DNA from: Ostrinia nubilalis
Lineage: Eukaryota; Arthropoda; Insecta; Lepidoptera; Crambidae
NCBI RefSeq assembly: GCF_963855985.1
Contig: NC_087092.1
Span: 15,748,001 to 15,812,000, forward strand
DNA length: 64,000 nt
Direction: 5' to 3'
The notes below the pieces were generated by a model. It saw nothing but the letters and a program-made list of their open reading frames with translations. It had not been told where the DNA came from and did not search any database. A program made the position numbers and the translations under genes. Positions 31,804-42,070 of this stretch are shown here, piece by piece; within the stretch, counting starts at the first letter, position 1, and the number at the start of each line of letters is the position of its first letter.

Positions 31804-32335
31804 GATTCGTGCGCGGCGTTTTATAGTACTTTTCAAATACTCATAGAAAAAAAATTACAATGAATTATTTTAAATTTCAAAGTAAATATTTTAGATAAGA
31901 TATTCTTCTATCATATTAAGCTATTTTTGTGTTGAATAAAGGAAGAATATTGGTGAAAAAATCACTTTGATTTTTGGGTATTTCACGTTCTTTTAATTTG
32001 TGATTTCTTATTGTAAAACGCTTAAATCTAAAAATTTTCTCAGATAACTATTTGCCCAAGGATCTATGCTATAGGATATAAATGTTTGTTAAATCGTTTT
32101 CACAGTATTTTTATAAAAATTTCAGCTTGTAAACTGACGCTAAAGTGGAAATTTACAAAACCTGTGTGGACTTATCTTGATAGAATTCTTAAATACTAAA
32201 CTAATCGCAATATTTTCTCAATTAACTATTTAGACGACGAAATTGCCTAACTATTTATGCCTATAAGATATTTGTAATATTACTGGTTAATGATTGTAAC
32301 GAGTTGAAAAATTACTGTTTTTGCGCCAAACGGCG
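31804..32335. other. AT-rich intergenic stretch
   Basis: Host sequence right of the Jockey-type insertion. No ORF, no TIR found. Confidence 0.5.
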
Positions 32336-32525
32336 TAAACGCTCTTAAGCGAAAAACCGAAAAGAGGTACCTTTAAACCCCCCTCTCCCCGCCGGCTCAA
32401 GGGCTAAGGGCGCGGACTTTTACTATGTTCTCCTCCTAAGTAGTCTAAATAAAGTCCCGAGGTCAGAAATTGTGTTCCAGGGATTTCTCTCTACACCGTC
32501 GTTAAAGCATTTATTGACTGGACTA
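32336..32525. repeat. Unclassified repeat, copy B (empty TTAA site)
   Basis: Inverted relative to copy A at 21060-21240. It runs GTAAACGCTCTTAAGCGAAA without interruption, with the single TTAA at 32345-32348, followed by the shared CTCAAGGGCTAAGGGCGCGG and AAATTGTGTTCC. It serves as the pre-insertion allele for the palindromic element. Confidence 0.85.
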
Positions 32526-32969
32526 TTTGTCTTGTCTTGGGCAAAAATTATCAATTTTTCTCGAGGCAAATAAATGGCTAGTGCGGGCTAGTAATAGAAT
32601 TTGTCGAAATGAACAAAACTTCGTTCAATATCAAAGTGCTATTAATACACATACTTATAACAAAATAGGTAGATTGATTTAATATCAATATCATCTTAAA
32701 ATTAACTTAAATTGTTTTAAAAAATACAATTAACTTACCTATTTAAAAATGACTTAATCGTAAACAAAGTTTTATTTAACAATATATTGTTACTATTTGT
32801 TATTTAACAATATAAAGAAAACACATTCTTTTAGTAATTATTTGGTATTATTATTTGTAAATGTGACATATAATCATTACAGTCTATAATTGAAAATAAA
32901 CATTTTGTACTTACACTTTGTGATGATCATAGGTTAGCTGCTCTAAGCTGCTACCTTTCTGAGGTAACT

Positions 32970-33192
32970 TAAAACCATGCATAATATCCCAATATGGGGA
33001 CAATGTGTGGAAAAATCCCAGCCAAATTAACTACCAAGCAGGTTAGCTGTGTATCCTCTCTTCCCAAACCACGCATAATGTCCCAATACGGGGACAGAGC
33101 GTGGAAAACGGCAGGAAAATTAACTACCAACAACTTTTAGTTGCGTATCCTGTCTTCGAGAACATTCAGCTGGTCCCAAGTAAACCAGTAGT
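32970..33192 (-). repeat. Tandem copies of the SLC25 gene 3' end and its downstream flank
   Basis: The blocks 32970-33063 and 33065-33157 repeat each other (ATAATATCCCAATATGGGGA versus ATAATGTCCCAATACGGGGA). 33123-33192 repeats the end of the carrier gene's last exon including its stop (compare 33360-33430). In the copy the last codons would read WDQLNVLEDRIRN against WDQLKALEDRIRS, with one base inserted upstream. Non-functional tail duplications lying downstream of the gene. Confidence 0.75.
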
Positions 33193-33218
33193 AAAAGCCC
33201 AGGGAAATGAACTAAGTC

Positions 33219-33355
33219 CGGTCGCCGAGCGACTAAGCGACGCGACGAGCGGCCGCAGTGAGTGTGCGAGCGCGACAGCAATATAATTACACGCGAGCGA
33301 TAAAGATGGGTAGCTTGGGGTCATTGGACGAAATTCTATCTGCTCGGCGACCGGA
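33219..33355. mobile_element. Short MITE with CCGGTCGCCGAGC ends
   Basis: Inverted ends CCGGTCGCCGAGC and GCTCGGCGACCGG about 137 bp apart. The interior GGTAGCTTGGGGTCATTGGA is shared with the MITE at 35537-35658. It separates the duplicated gene tail from the gene. Confidence 0.7.
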
Positions 33356-33370
33356 ATTTACCAACAACTT

Positions 33371-36300
33371 TTAGCTGCGTATCCTGTCTTCGAGAGCCTT
33401 TAGTTGGTCCCAACAAACCAGTAGTAACACAGTATGTGGCCCGAGGCGAGTGTAGTTAGCTCCGACGCCTTTGAACAGCGAGCGCGCGCCCTCCGCGCGA
33501 AGCATCTTGACAAAACAGTCCGTCATGCCGCTGTAGAGAAGACCGCGGTTTTGGCTGTCCACAGCTGCAAATAATTTTTATAATTATTAAAATTTAAATT
33601 GTGAGGTTAAGATTCTCAGAACTCAGTTAATTAATAAGAGAAAGAACAGTGTTAACTTATTTACCAATTTGTAATGTAAATACTAATTATTTCGGAGCTG
33701 GTATGGACGATGGCATATCAATCACACATCACGATGTGTTCATTGACCACGGTCAATCTACATCATATGTTATTATTACCATATCAGGATTATTTCAAAT
33801 TGATTTAAAAGTGTCAAGCGATTATTTCAAAAGTGTCAAGTTTTATGCGCTTGTGACTTTAAATTCAAGAGTTTAGATGAGCAAGGCTTTTGGGGATGGT
33901 AAAACTGTTCTGGACTAGTAGTTTTTAAGTTGCTAAAGTTATTTTGTGAAAGTTTATTCCCATGAGTACTATAGAATGAAGAAGAAAAAAAAGACAAAGA
34001 CAAAAAAGGTAAATAAAAAAAAAACAGAGGTAACACGTTACATGAAACATAATATGATAGAATGGGAAATATCTCACCTTGGTTAGACAGCCTGGTAGCG
34101 ACGACATCGAACGGGTTCAGGCACACCGTCATGACCAGGCCGCCCAGGTTGGCACCCGCAAACGACAGCAGCAGTGGACTGTCTCTGAACCATCCGCGTT
34201 CCAGGAGTTGTTCCTTCGCGAAGGAGAAGCTGACCATTTGGGAACTGCTGCCGACTGCGCCGCGAGGGATTTGAGGCTGAACTCCTCGGAATAGACCTGG
34301 AGCAAAGGCGTTCTTTCATCATTATCAGGCAGGGTTCGAAAGGATCATCAATAATATTTATTTTATAATATTATCAATGATATTTATCACGATAATTATC
34401 GTGATAATAACAGATGGATAATTATCGGTTGATAATAACAAAAAAATGTAGGTACTTGTGAAAATGTACTGTATTCGATGTTTTCGAACGTGTATTTCCG
34501 CACTTGCGTCTAGTGGTGGGCGTTAATCAACATAGATAGTTATAAAACCTATCTATTTAGCTCCACAATGATCACTAGTTATCTAGCGTCAAAATATTGA
34601 TTTATTTTCCAAGCTTTATGCGACTAGCGATGGATAACTTGACAACAATCAGCAATCAGAAACATAAAGCAAGATTCTCAAACAGAATTTCTTATGAAAC
34701 AATAGGGCAAATGTATCTTATACTGTTGATAATTATCCGATAATTATCTGCTAATTAATAATTTCAAACCCTGTTATCAGGACAATTTTATTAGTCTTCA
34801 TTGCTTTGTCATCATCAGGTCATAATTTAATCTCCACTGCAGGTGTTCAACCCTCTCTATACCAGGGGCAAATGGAGCTATTATTTTATCAATCTATGAT
34901 TACAGCCAGCAGTAAAATCAATGCAATAAGCGTGGCAAACTTTAACTTGGCCTGCAGACTTCTAAAAAAGCTCTTTCATACTTTCCAGTATGATTTTAAC
35001 TTTTGGACCAGTGCTGAGAAGAAATAGCTCAAAAAACTTTATTTTGTTTTAATTGCCAAGTGCAAGTTGGAGAGTTCTGAATTATCACTAACCTCTCACG
35101 CCTTCCTTTCTGTAAATATCAGCGAGGGCTCCAAAGGTGCCAGCGTGTTTATGCTGATGCCCCACAGCGATCGCCTGCGCCGCTTGAGCTTGAAGCCTCG
35201 TCTTCACGAGGAAGAAGGGGGTGCCCGCTATGGACCCTAGGGCACCCCCCACGCCTGCTGCTAAGGCACCCTTGAATATTGAAATACGGCCGTTGGAGTC
35301 TGTGGTCAGGCCGCGGCGTTCGGAAATGCGGTATACGCCTAACCTGGAAACAATAGTTTTGATGGATCAGAGTTCTTATCTACTCGTGAAAGTAATTAAT
35401 ATGATGTTTCACCCGCACACTTCTGCAAGGTTGTTATCATAGAGGAGGTGTAGTAAGAGGACCTCCAAGGATAGTAGGAGCATTTCAGGTTTTAATGAAT
35501 TCGAGCCTCACATTAAGTACTCGCAAATTTTCCAGCTATAGTCTGGTCTGTGAGCACGTAGAATTTTGTCCAATGACCCCAAGCTACCCATCCTTATCGC
35601 TCATCATTCATCATCATCGGGTCATTGGACAAAATTCTACGTGCTCACAGACCGGGCTTTAGCTAAAAATAGAGAGCTGTATCTAATTATTGTCTGTCTC
35701 CTGCTTACCACTGCCTGATGAATGATCTCGGTCATACTTTTACTCCAGATTTTCCTTTGTACAAAATGACAGTTCCTCTTTCGAAAGCGAGTTTATTTTA
35801 TTTTAATGGGTTACAAACGAATGTGTTACATTCAATTAATTCGTTTACTAGCCCGAATTAACCTCTGCCCCAAATCAACAGCCCTATTAAACCAGTAAAA
35901 TCACCAATTCTTACCTAAACGTGTTCAAGAAGAACTGGAACCCCAGCATAGCAGGCAGGCCGCTCTGCAGCGCTGCCAGGCCCTCTGTCCTCCCGACGAC
36001 GTAAAGGCCGTGTGCCACGCTTTTGTAGTGCACGGCATGGTGCCCTCGGGCCTTAAGCTCGCCTTGCAGTTGGAGACGGGTCTTCACAACCTAGATGGTT
36101 TAATCAGGGTGAGCAGTCAAGTTAAATAGAGTCCTGAGACTGAGACGTAGGCTTGGAGTGGAATCAGAAAGGTTAACGAAGATTCAATAACTCACACGCA
36201 AATATAAGTAGGATGAGGGTAGATTTAGAATATTCTTCCCGTACATTCGTCAAGTCGATCCAAACGGAATTTCAACAGTTAAAAAAAGTAATACAATGGT

Positions 36301-36613
36301 TAATGTCCACAATAATGTACGATGGGCCAGAGTTCTAGCTACCTATTTCCGGTCATGTCGTCTCGTTCTATCGCAAAGAATCACCATTTGATGAGAACGA
36401 GAGAAAAAACGGAAATGGTTAGCTGAAACTATGGCTCACTGTACCTTCATGAATTTTTAGTTGTATTTCAGTTATTCACGTTTTTGTAGAAAAAAATAGA
36501 TGTTGATTTACCTCAATAGGGTTAGTGAAGAGAGTAGCGAACATGGCGGACACGCCCCCCATAGCCAGGTCGGTGACGTCACGCCCAACGCCATCTTTTT
36601 TGCGCTCTGCCAT
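33371..36613 (-). CDS. Mitochondrial carrier, SLC25A34/35-like (first copy)
   Basis: Inner-membrane mitochondrial carrier with six helices in three repeats; substrate unknown. Exons on minus: 36613-36512 (ATG), 36090-35915, 35343-35093, 34296-34078 and 33564-33371 (TAA). All junctions are GT/AG with matching phase, giving 313 residues, the normal family length. Repeat signatures: PIEVVKTRLQLQGEL in repeat 1, PFFLVKTRLQAQ in repeat 2 and PFDVVATRLSNQ in repeat 3. The altered second and third signatures are typical of the A34/A35 branch. The last exon has the family ending [18 protein letters not shown]. An alternative start 13 codons upstream (36652) is possible, but the chosen ATG has the better context (AAAATGG). 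Introns hold a hAT MITE and a palindromic MITE. Confidence 0.92.
34330..34773. mobile_element. hAT-type MITE with 8-bp target duplication
   Basis: 444 bp with ends CAGGGTTCGAAA and TTTCAAACCCTG, flanked by TTATCAGG at 34322-34329 and 34774-34781. Near both ends lie GATAATTATC boxes in many copies. It is located in the third intron of the carrier gene. Confidence 0.88.
35537..35658. mobile_element. Palindromic MITE
   Basis: Arms CTGTGAGCACGTAGAATTTT and the reverse complement (about 36 bp, nearly perfect) around a loop of about 45 bp. The CCCCAAGCTACCCATC segment links it to the MITE at 33219-33355. Confidence 0.8.
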
Positions 36614-37300
36614 TTTCCGGACGATTTTCTGAAGAAAACGCCGAATATTCATTTTTCTAAACAATCGATTGCTGTTTTTTTTAAGTTTTTAATGTATTAG
36701 TATATAAATCCTGTAATAAATCCCGATGAAAATAAAAAACCGTCTTAGATTAAACCATGTTTATTTCAGACAACCTTGACTTTTTCACTAAACAAGCCTA
36801 ATTTCACATAAAATAAAAATATTTATGTAATATAACAAAACAATTACACATCTCGGTAACATTATAAAGCATACATACAGTAGAAAATTTATAAGGCACA
36901 ATATTAAACGTATATTCTATTTAAAATAATTATTTACCTATGTATATTTAAAATTTGTTGCCATGTTATTATCGCAAACATTATGTAATTTGTTGTTGAT
37001 TTAAGAAATACCGTGGTTTTCATGCCTTCTAATATTAATTTGAAGTATTTAATACTCGTACTTGTAAATCTAACAGAATTATCTTGTTTCTGACTACAAC
37101 ATACAATAAATACTTGCATTCGTCTATTCTTTGGCTGGAAATACTAACAATAATTGTTTCATAGCATAGTTATTAATTACAATGAATTTATATCAACACA
37201 CAAACAATAACAAATATTTAACTATATAGCTTTATTCGCATTATCATTTGCACCATTGTCCATACATGATGCATTAGGTATTTTAATTTTAATTAATGGT
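36614..37300. other. AT-rich upstream region of the first carrier gene
   Basis: Contains the 5' flank and presumably the promoter of the minus-strand carrier gene. No clear TATA or initiator can be assigned and no other gene is seen. Confidence 0.4.
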
Positions 37301-37312
37301 GAGATTCGTATA

Positions 37313-38022
37313 ATTTTCCCCACCGCCGACAGGAGGCGTGTCGTAAGAGGCGACAAAACCCCTGTAGCACCAGACGGGCAGCAGCGTCTGCGTGCGAAAC
37401 CAAACAAAAAACTGCGATCGCCAACCCGCCTGCCAAGCGTGGCGATTAGGGCAAAACCCTCCAGAATGGTTGTACACACAATAAAACGGCCCCTAGTCCC
37501 CGGCGGCCCCACTATCCCGGACCACGGTAGCGGTCACGGTAACGGTGGGGCAAGGGGTGCGAAGAATCCCCGGGGGATGCCAAGCTACCAACACCGACGA
37601 CCTCTGGCCCTGGCAAAACGTGGTCGCTTACTATGGGCCTCATAAGAAGGCTCAAGGTCACCCAAAGGGCGATGGAGCGGGCCATGCTTGGAGTTTCCCT
37701 GCGTGATCGAATCAGAAATGAGGAGATCCGCAGGAGAACCAAAGTGACCGACATAGCTCGCAGAATTGCTAAAAGAAAGTGGCAGTGGGCGGGGCACATA
37801 GCTCGTAGAGACGATGGCCGTTGGGGCAGAAAAGTTCTCGAGTGGCGACCACGGGCTGGAAGACGTAGCGTGGGCAGGCCTCCTACTAGGTGGACCGACG
37901 ATCTCGTAAAGATCGCGGGAAGAGCCTGGATGCGGGCAGCGCAGGACCGTGCATTGTGGAAAACCTTGGAGGAGGCCTTTGTCCAGCAGTGGACGTCATT
38001 TGGCTGAAACGAACGAACGAAC
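37313..38022 (+). mobile_element. RTE-derived insertion joining 5' and 3' element ends, 12-bp target duplication
   Basis: Flanked by GAGATTCGTATA at 37301-37312 and 38023-38034. The first 310 bp are GC-rich (GACAGGAGGCGTGTCGTAAG) and non-coding in the reading used downstream. From 37633 to 38007 an open frame of 124 residues encodes only the reverse-transcriptase protein's C-terminus (LKVTQRAMERAMLGVSLRD, GHIARRDDGRW, GRPPTRWTDDL, QQWTSFG). The tail is (GAAC)n. Endonuclease and polymerase domains are absent although both ends are present, so the element looks internally deleted and mobilised in trans. Confidence 0.85.
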
Positions 38023-38034
38023 GAGATTCGTATA

Positions 38035-39657
38035 GGGTCATTTCGCCTGTTCGCGTCCATTTAGTGCAGTTGGCAAGTTTGACGGCGATAATAAAAATGC
38101 CCCAGCACTCATTTCTATGACAAATTTGTGTAATGTATTCATTATATATTCTATTTTAAGATTAACTTTCAGTTGTATTAGAAACATCTTGCATTTTCTT
38201 TTTAAATAGATAAACTTCAGAATTAGGCGTTATACCCAGTTTGCGTCCACAAAATCCAGATTGCGTCCACCCGTGGACCATTTAGCGTCCAGCAGCTTAG
38301 AAAAGGAATATAGGGGTGATATTTTTAAGAATTAATAAAGAAAGATTGTATTTGAACAATTTCTTTATTTAACAATAAACTTAACTATTAAAAATCAACA
38401 TTATCATCATTTAAAACTCACTTTAAAAAATAAAAATAATTTTTCTCAACATTGGTTTAAGTAAAAAATTATTTATTTGTGGCCAAACATTTTTCAAACA
38501 ATTTTTGACCTGGACGATCATCTTTGAAATTATTTTTAAACTCTCCGTCTCGAATTATTTTTTGAACAGTATCCAACAATTCTTGCTTTTTACTGGAAAT
38601 CCACATTTAGAAATGTTAAGAAGCCATTCAACTACTTTTGTATTATTGTTCCATTTTCTTCCCTAAACTTTGAATTTTTGACGAATTTCAATGTCTAATT
38701 ACTACATGACGTGACATATCATTGGAAAGAAGAGAAGCTAGAGATGTTTTTAAGATCATTGGCAATCCACTATCACCTTTAATTTTTTTTAAATCGAATT
38801 CCAAGTTGAAATTTTTATCGTGGTTTGTACCTTTGTTAAACTTTCGCGGCTCGTAACTAGCTATCCAATCATTATCTGGATCTGAAATTGAATTTATTTG
38901 ACTAAAGACATATTCGATATTAATATCAAATAACAAAAGCGGTTAAAAACACGCGAGAAAAAAAATTTAGGCAGTTTTTAGGTCAAATTTTGGAAAAAAT
39001 TAAACAAAAACAAAAATATCAATTAAAATAAAAGTAGCTCACTTAGGGTCAGATGGGCGAACTTGTATTCTTAAAATGACCTTACCTATACACATTAATA
39101 TTAAACAGTATGTTTTAATTTTTTTTTATAAGCAAGTATTTAAAGAAAACAGTGGACGCAATTTGGTTTATTATTATAGAGGATAGGTATAGTTTGCGTC
39201 CATTGTGGACGCAAAGTGGAAGTTTTGTAAAATCGATGTATTAATTCGCGTCCACCTTATTTTATTCGTTAAATATAAAAAACATTACCAAATTCATAAT
39301 AAACATTATACCTTTTTTCATCATTAAACTGTAGAAATAGCTATCTATCCTAAATTTCACATAAAACAATATAAAACTTATCATCAAACACGCCGCTGCA
39401 CACTAATTTTTATCTAAACATGCAGCGCGTGTGAGCTTCCTTGTTGAACAGCCGAGACTAACTATTTTTCTAAACAGGAATGGTTGGACGCACAGGACTT
39501 TTGTCTATGTGTGCGTGCCTCTTATACATTGACGTATTAGTGGTAATGACTTTTCGTTTGATTGGTGTGTTAGTTGACTTGTTTTCGAGGATTTTTAAAA
39601 GGAGATCGGCAAAATGGACGCGAATTGGGCGATGGACGCGAACAGGCGAAATGACCC
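38035..39657. mobile_element. pogo/Tigger-like DNA transposon, decayed
   Basis: 26-bp perfect TIRs beginning GGGTCATTTCGCCTGTTCGC, with TA on both sides (38033-38034 and 39658-39659). On the minus strand near 38470-38660 a broken frame reads FPVKSKKQELLDTVQKI, then RPGQKWFEKCLA. This is the CENP-B type helix-turn-helix pattern of pogo-like transposases. A further open piece is at 38936-38688. TIR-derived GCGTCCA motifs recur inside both ends. No complete transposase remains. Confidence 0.85.
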
Positions 39658-39659
39658 TA

Positions 39660-40300
39660 CGAAAGATTTGGCAATAATCAATAAATAAATTATGTAAATA
39701 AATAATTTAATTTTAAAATGTTGGGCCTTTTCCACCACTCACTGATAAAGTTCCTGATAGATTCTTTCTCACTTATCTGTCAGATAAACTGTAACTTTTG
39801 GTTTCACTGGTGTCGGACAAAATATCCAACAAAAAGTCACTGGTAATATCATCAATTAAATAACGTATATTGTGTTTTTGATTATTTACTACTAGGTACA
39901 GTAAAATGATTAAGTAACATGTAAATAATTATTAACAATACACAAGAAACAAAAAACTTATACAATATAAGTTATATAAAATATATTGCTTACAAAAAGA
40001 AAATACACTCGATAAAAAATGTTACTTACCTAAAACAAATATAACAAGGTGCAATTTAAAACTGTTTGTATCATCTTATTATAACTATTTCAATAATAAA
40101 GCTTAATATTGCATTGTTTTACTAATACATTAAGTTATCTGTGCTAATATATGTAAATAAACCATAAAGTTAATATACCTAAGGAATATTAACTTTATTT
40201 AATAAATACATTTACTATAATACACGACATCAACAATCAAAATGGTCAAATAATGTGAAAATAATAATACCAGCTCTGATGCTATTAGGTAAACGTATTA
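39660..40300. other. AT-rich intergenic stretch
   Basis: No ORF or inverted-repeat pair recognised. Confidence 0.5.
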
Positions 40301-41047
40301 TAGCCTGACCAGGAACATAAAAACCCTCGCCATGTTGCGGAAAACTAATGGTACTAATTTCTTTTAATGGCAACAGTAACTGAAAACTTCATTGACATGT
40401 CACCTTGCATGTCAGTCTATTGTTGTCAAAGTGTAAACAAACTTTATTTTAAATGTGTGCAATTGATTTTGTGAATTAAATTGCTAAAATATTTTTATAG
40501 TCGTGAAAGAAAAGTGGTTCACGATGTGTTAATGTATTTGTCGAAGAGAAATACTAAGGGTTCGGACAATATTTTCATTGAATAATGTTTCCGACAAAGG
40601 TTGTCAAATTGACTGACATGTTTATCATATAGTACAGTCCACTATGAAAATTTGCTGTAGTCTGTTTCAACTACCTATTTTAAAGTTTTTTGTCACTTTC
40701 TAAGTTTTGAATTTTATGGAATTGGGAAAGAAGTACCGAGTTTGAAGCGTTCATGAGCAGACATAATATTGCAGTTGAATATTCAAGTTCTGAATTTGAT
40801 TATTGATGAATAATAAAATAAATCCTACTAGCTCGATTGATGGTTTCATTTAATTTATTTAAACCAGGTTACCTTTAACAACATTTTTCGTTCATTTATG
40901 AAAATATCAAATTAGCCCGTAATCCTGAATCCTGATACATAAATTTAGCCTATTAATTTAACACATGTACGACTGTACTCAGTGTTGCACTATCAAATGC
41001 AATTGAAGCGCCTCTATGCCAGGGTTTTTATGTTCCTGGTCAGGCTA
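40301..41047. mobile_element. TIR element with GCCTGACCAGGAACAT ends
   Basis: Inverted ends TAGCCTGACCAGGAACATAA and the reverse complement, about 30 bp with one or two mismatches, enclose about 745 bp without a transposase. The outer flanks are TA-rich, so the duplication (TA or TATA) cannot be fixed. Confidence 0.8.
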
Positions 41048-41466
41048 TAAAAACCTATTAATAGGACAATATTTTATAGGCATCATAACATAATATTCTT
41101 ATATGATAACAATGAAACATAAACTATGATAATACGACACTTGTTAAAAATGCTTATAAGGTATCAGATTCGCGTAATACTGTATAATAGTGATAGGCAG
41201 GATTTTTTAACATTGTGCAAATGTGCATTCATTAAAAGATTTGAATTTAGTTAATATTTTACGTGATATGAAATGATAGGTACATTTTAGCCCATCACTA
41301 TTTGCGTAACCTACAATGTATACTAGTCATGTGATATTTTTTTTATATTAAACGTAGGGATTACTCATGCTCATGGGTTAGTAAAACGAAATAGGAATTG
41401 TTTGTGTGGTTAGATTCAAATTGAGATTGAAACTTACAACTATCTGTGGGATTCTTAAATAGTGCC

Positions 41467-42019
41467 TGTTGACGATGGCCACCAGAAGTAGGTAGTTGAT
41501 AGACCTACGTATTGTTAATTATGTAAATGTAGTTACTTATGAATCTAATTTGCCTTTAACCTGAAAACTAACTATGTATCTATGTGTGTGTACCTATGTA
41601 CCTATCAATGAATAGGTATATTTGCACCGTAATAATAATATATTTAACTATGTCAATTGTGAATTGAACATGTCGAACTTACACTGTGTGTATGTGATTT
41701 TGGATAATTAAAATATTAAGCGAATCTGGGTGCGCGCGTAGGTAATATTATTATCGCGCGCCTAGAACATTCCGAGCTAGCCGTTAGCAGTGCGGCCCGC
41801 TGATTGGCCGGAGGCCTCTCGCCTTTTATGGTTATCGAAGCTTCTAGCGGCTCACCGCGCCGCACACGCGGCCGAGAGCCGCCAGTCGTCGTCGAACTCT
41901 CACCCTCTGCGAACGTACTAGTGCGCACACCCGGACGCGCCTTCATTTTCAACGTACCTACCTGGACTTTCATTTTCATCTTATCACCTACGTTCACCCA
42001 TCGACCTACATCGCCTACA
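41467..42019 (+). repeat. 5' LTR of the BEL/Pao element
   Basis: TG...CA bounded. It contains a GC-rich block (about 41745-41960) after an AT-rich first half. The following AGTGGTCCTACGAGCC is the likely primer-binding region. Confidence 0.93.
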
Positions 42020-42070
42020 AAGTGGTCCTACGAGCCGAATCTACGATAGTGAACACAGTGAGTCATCAAC

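Noticed and set aside
37222..38060. Minus-strand frames of 96 and 182 codons
   Set aside because: Antisense to the RTE-derived element.
41716..41997. 93-codon frame repeated in both LTRs
   Set aside because: Identical because the LTRs are identical; no sign of a protein.
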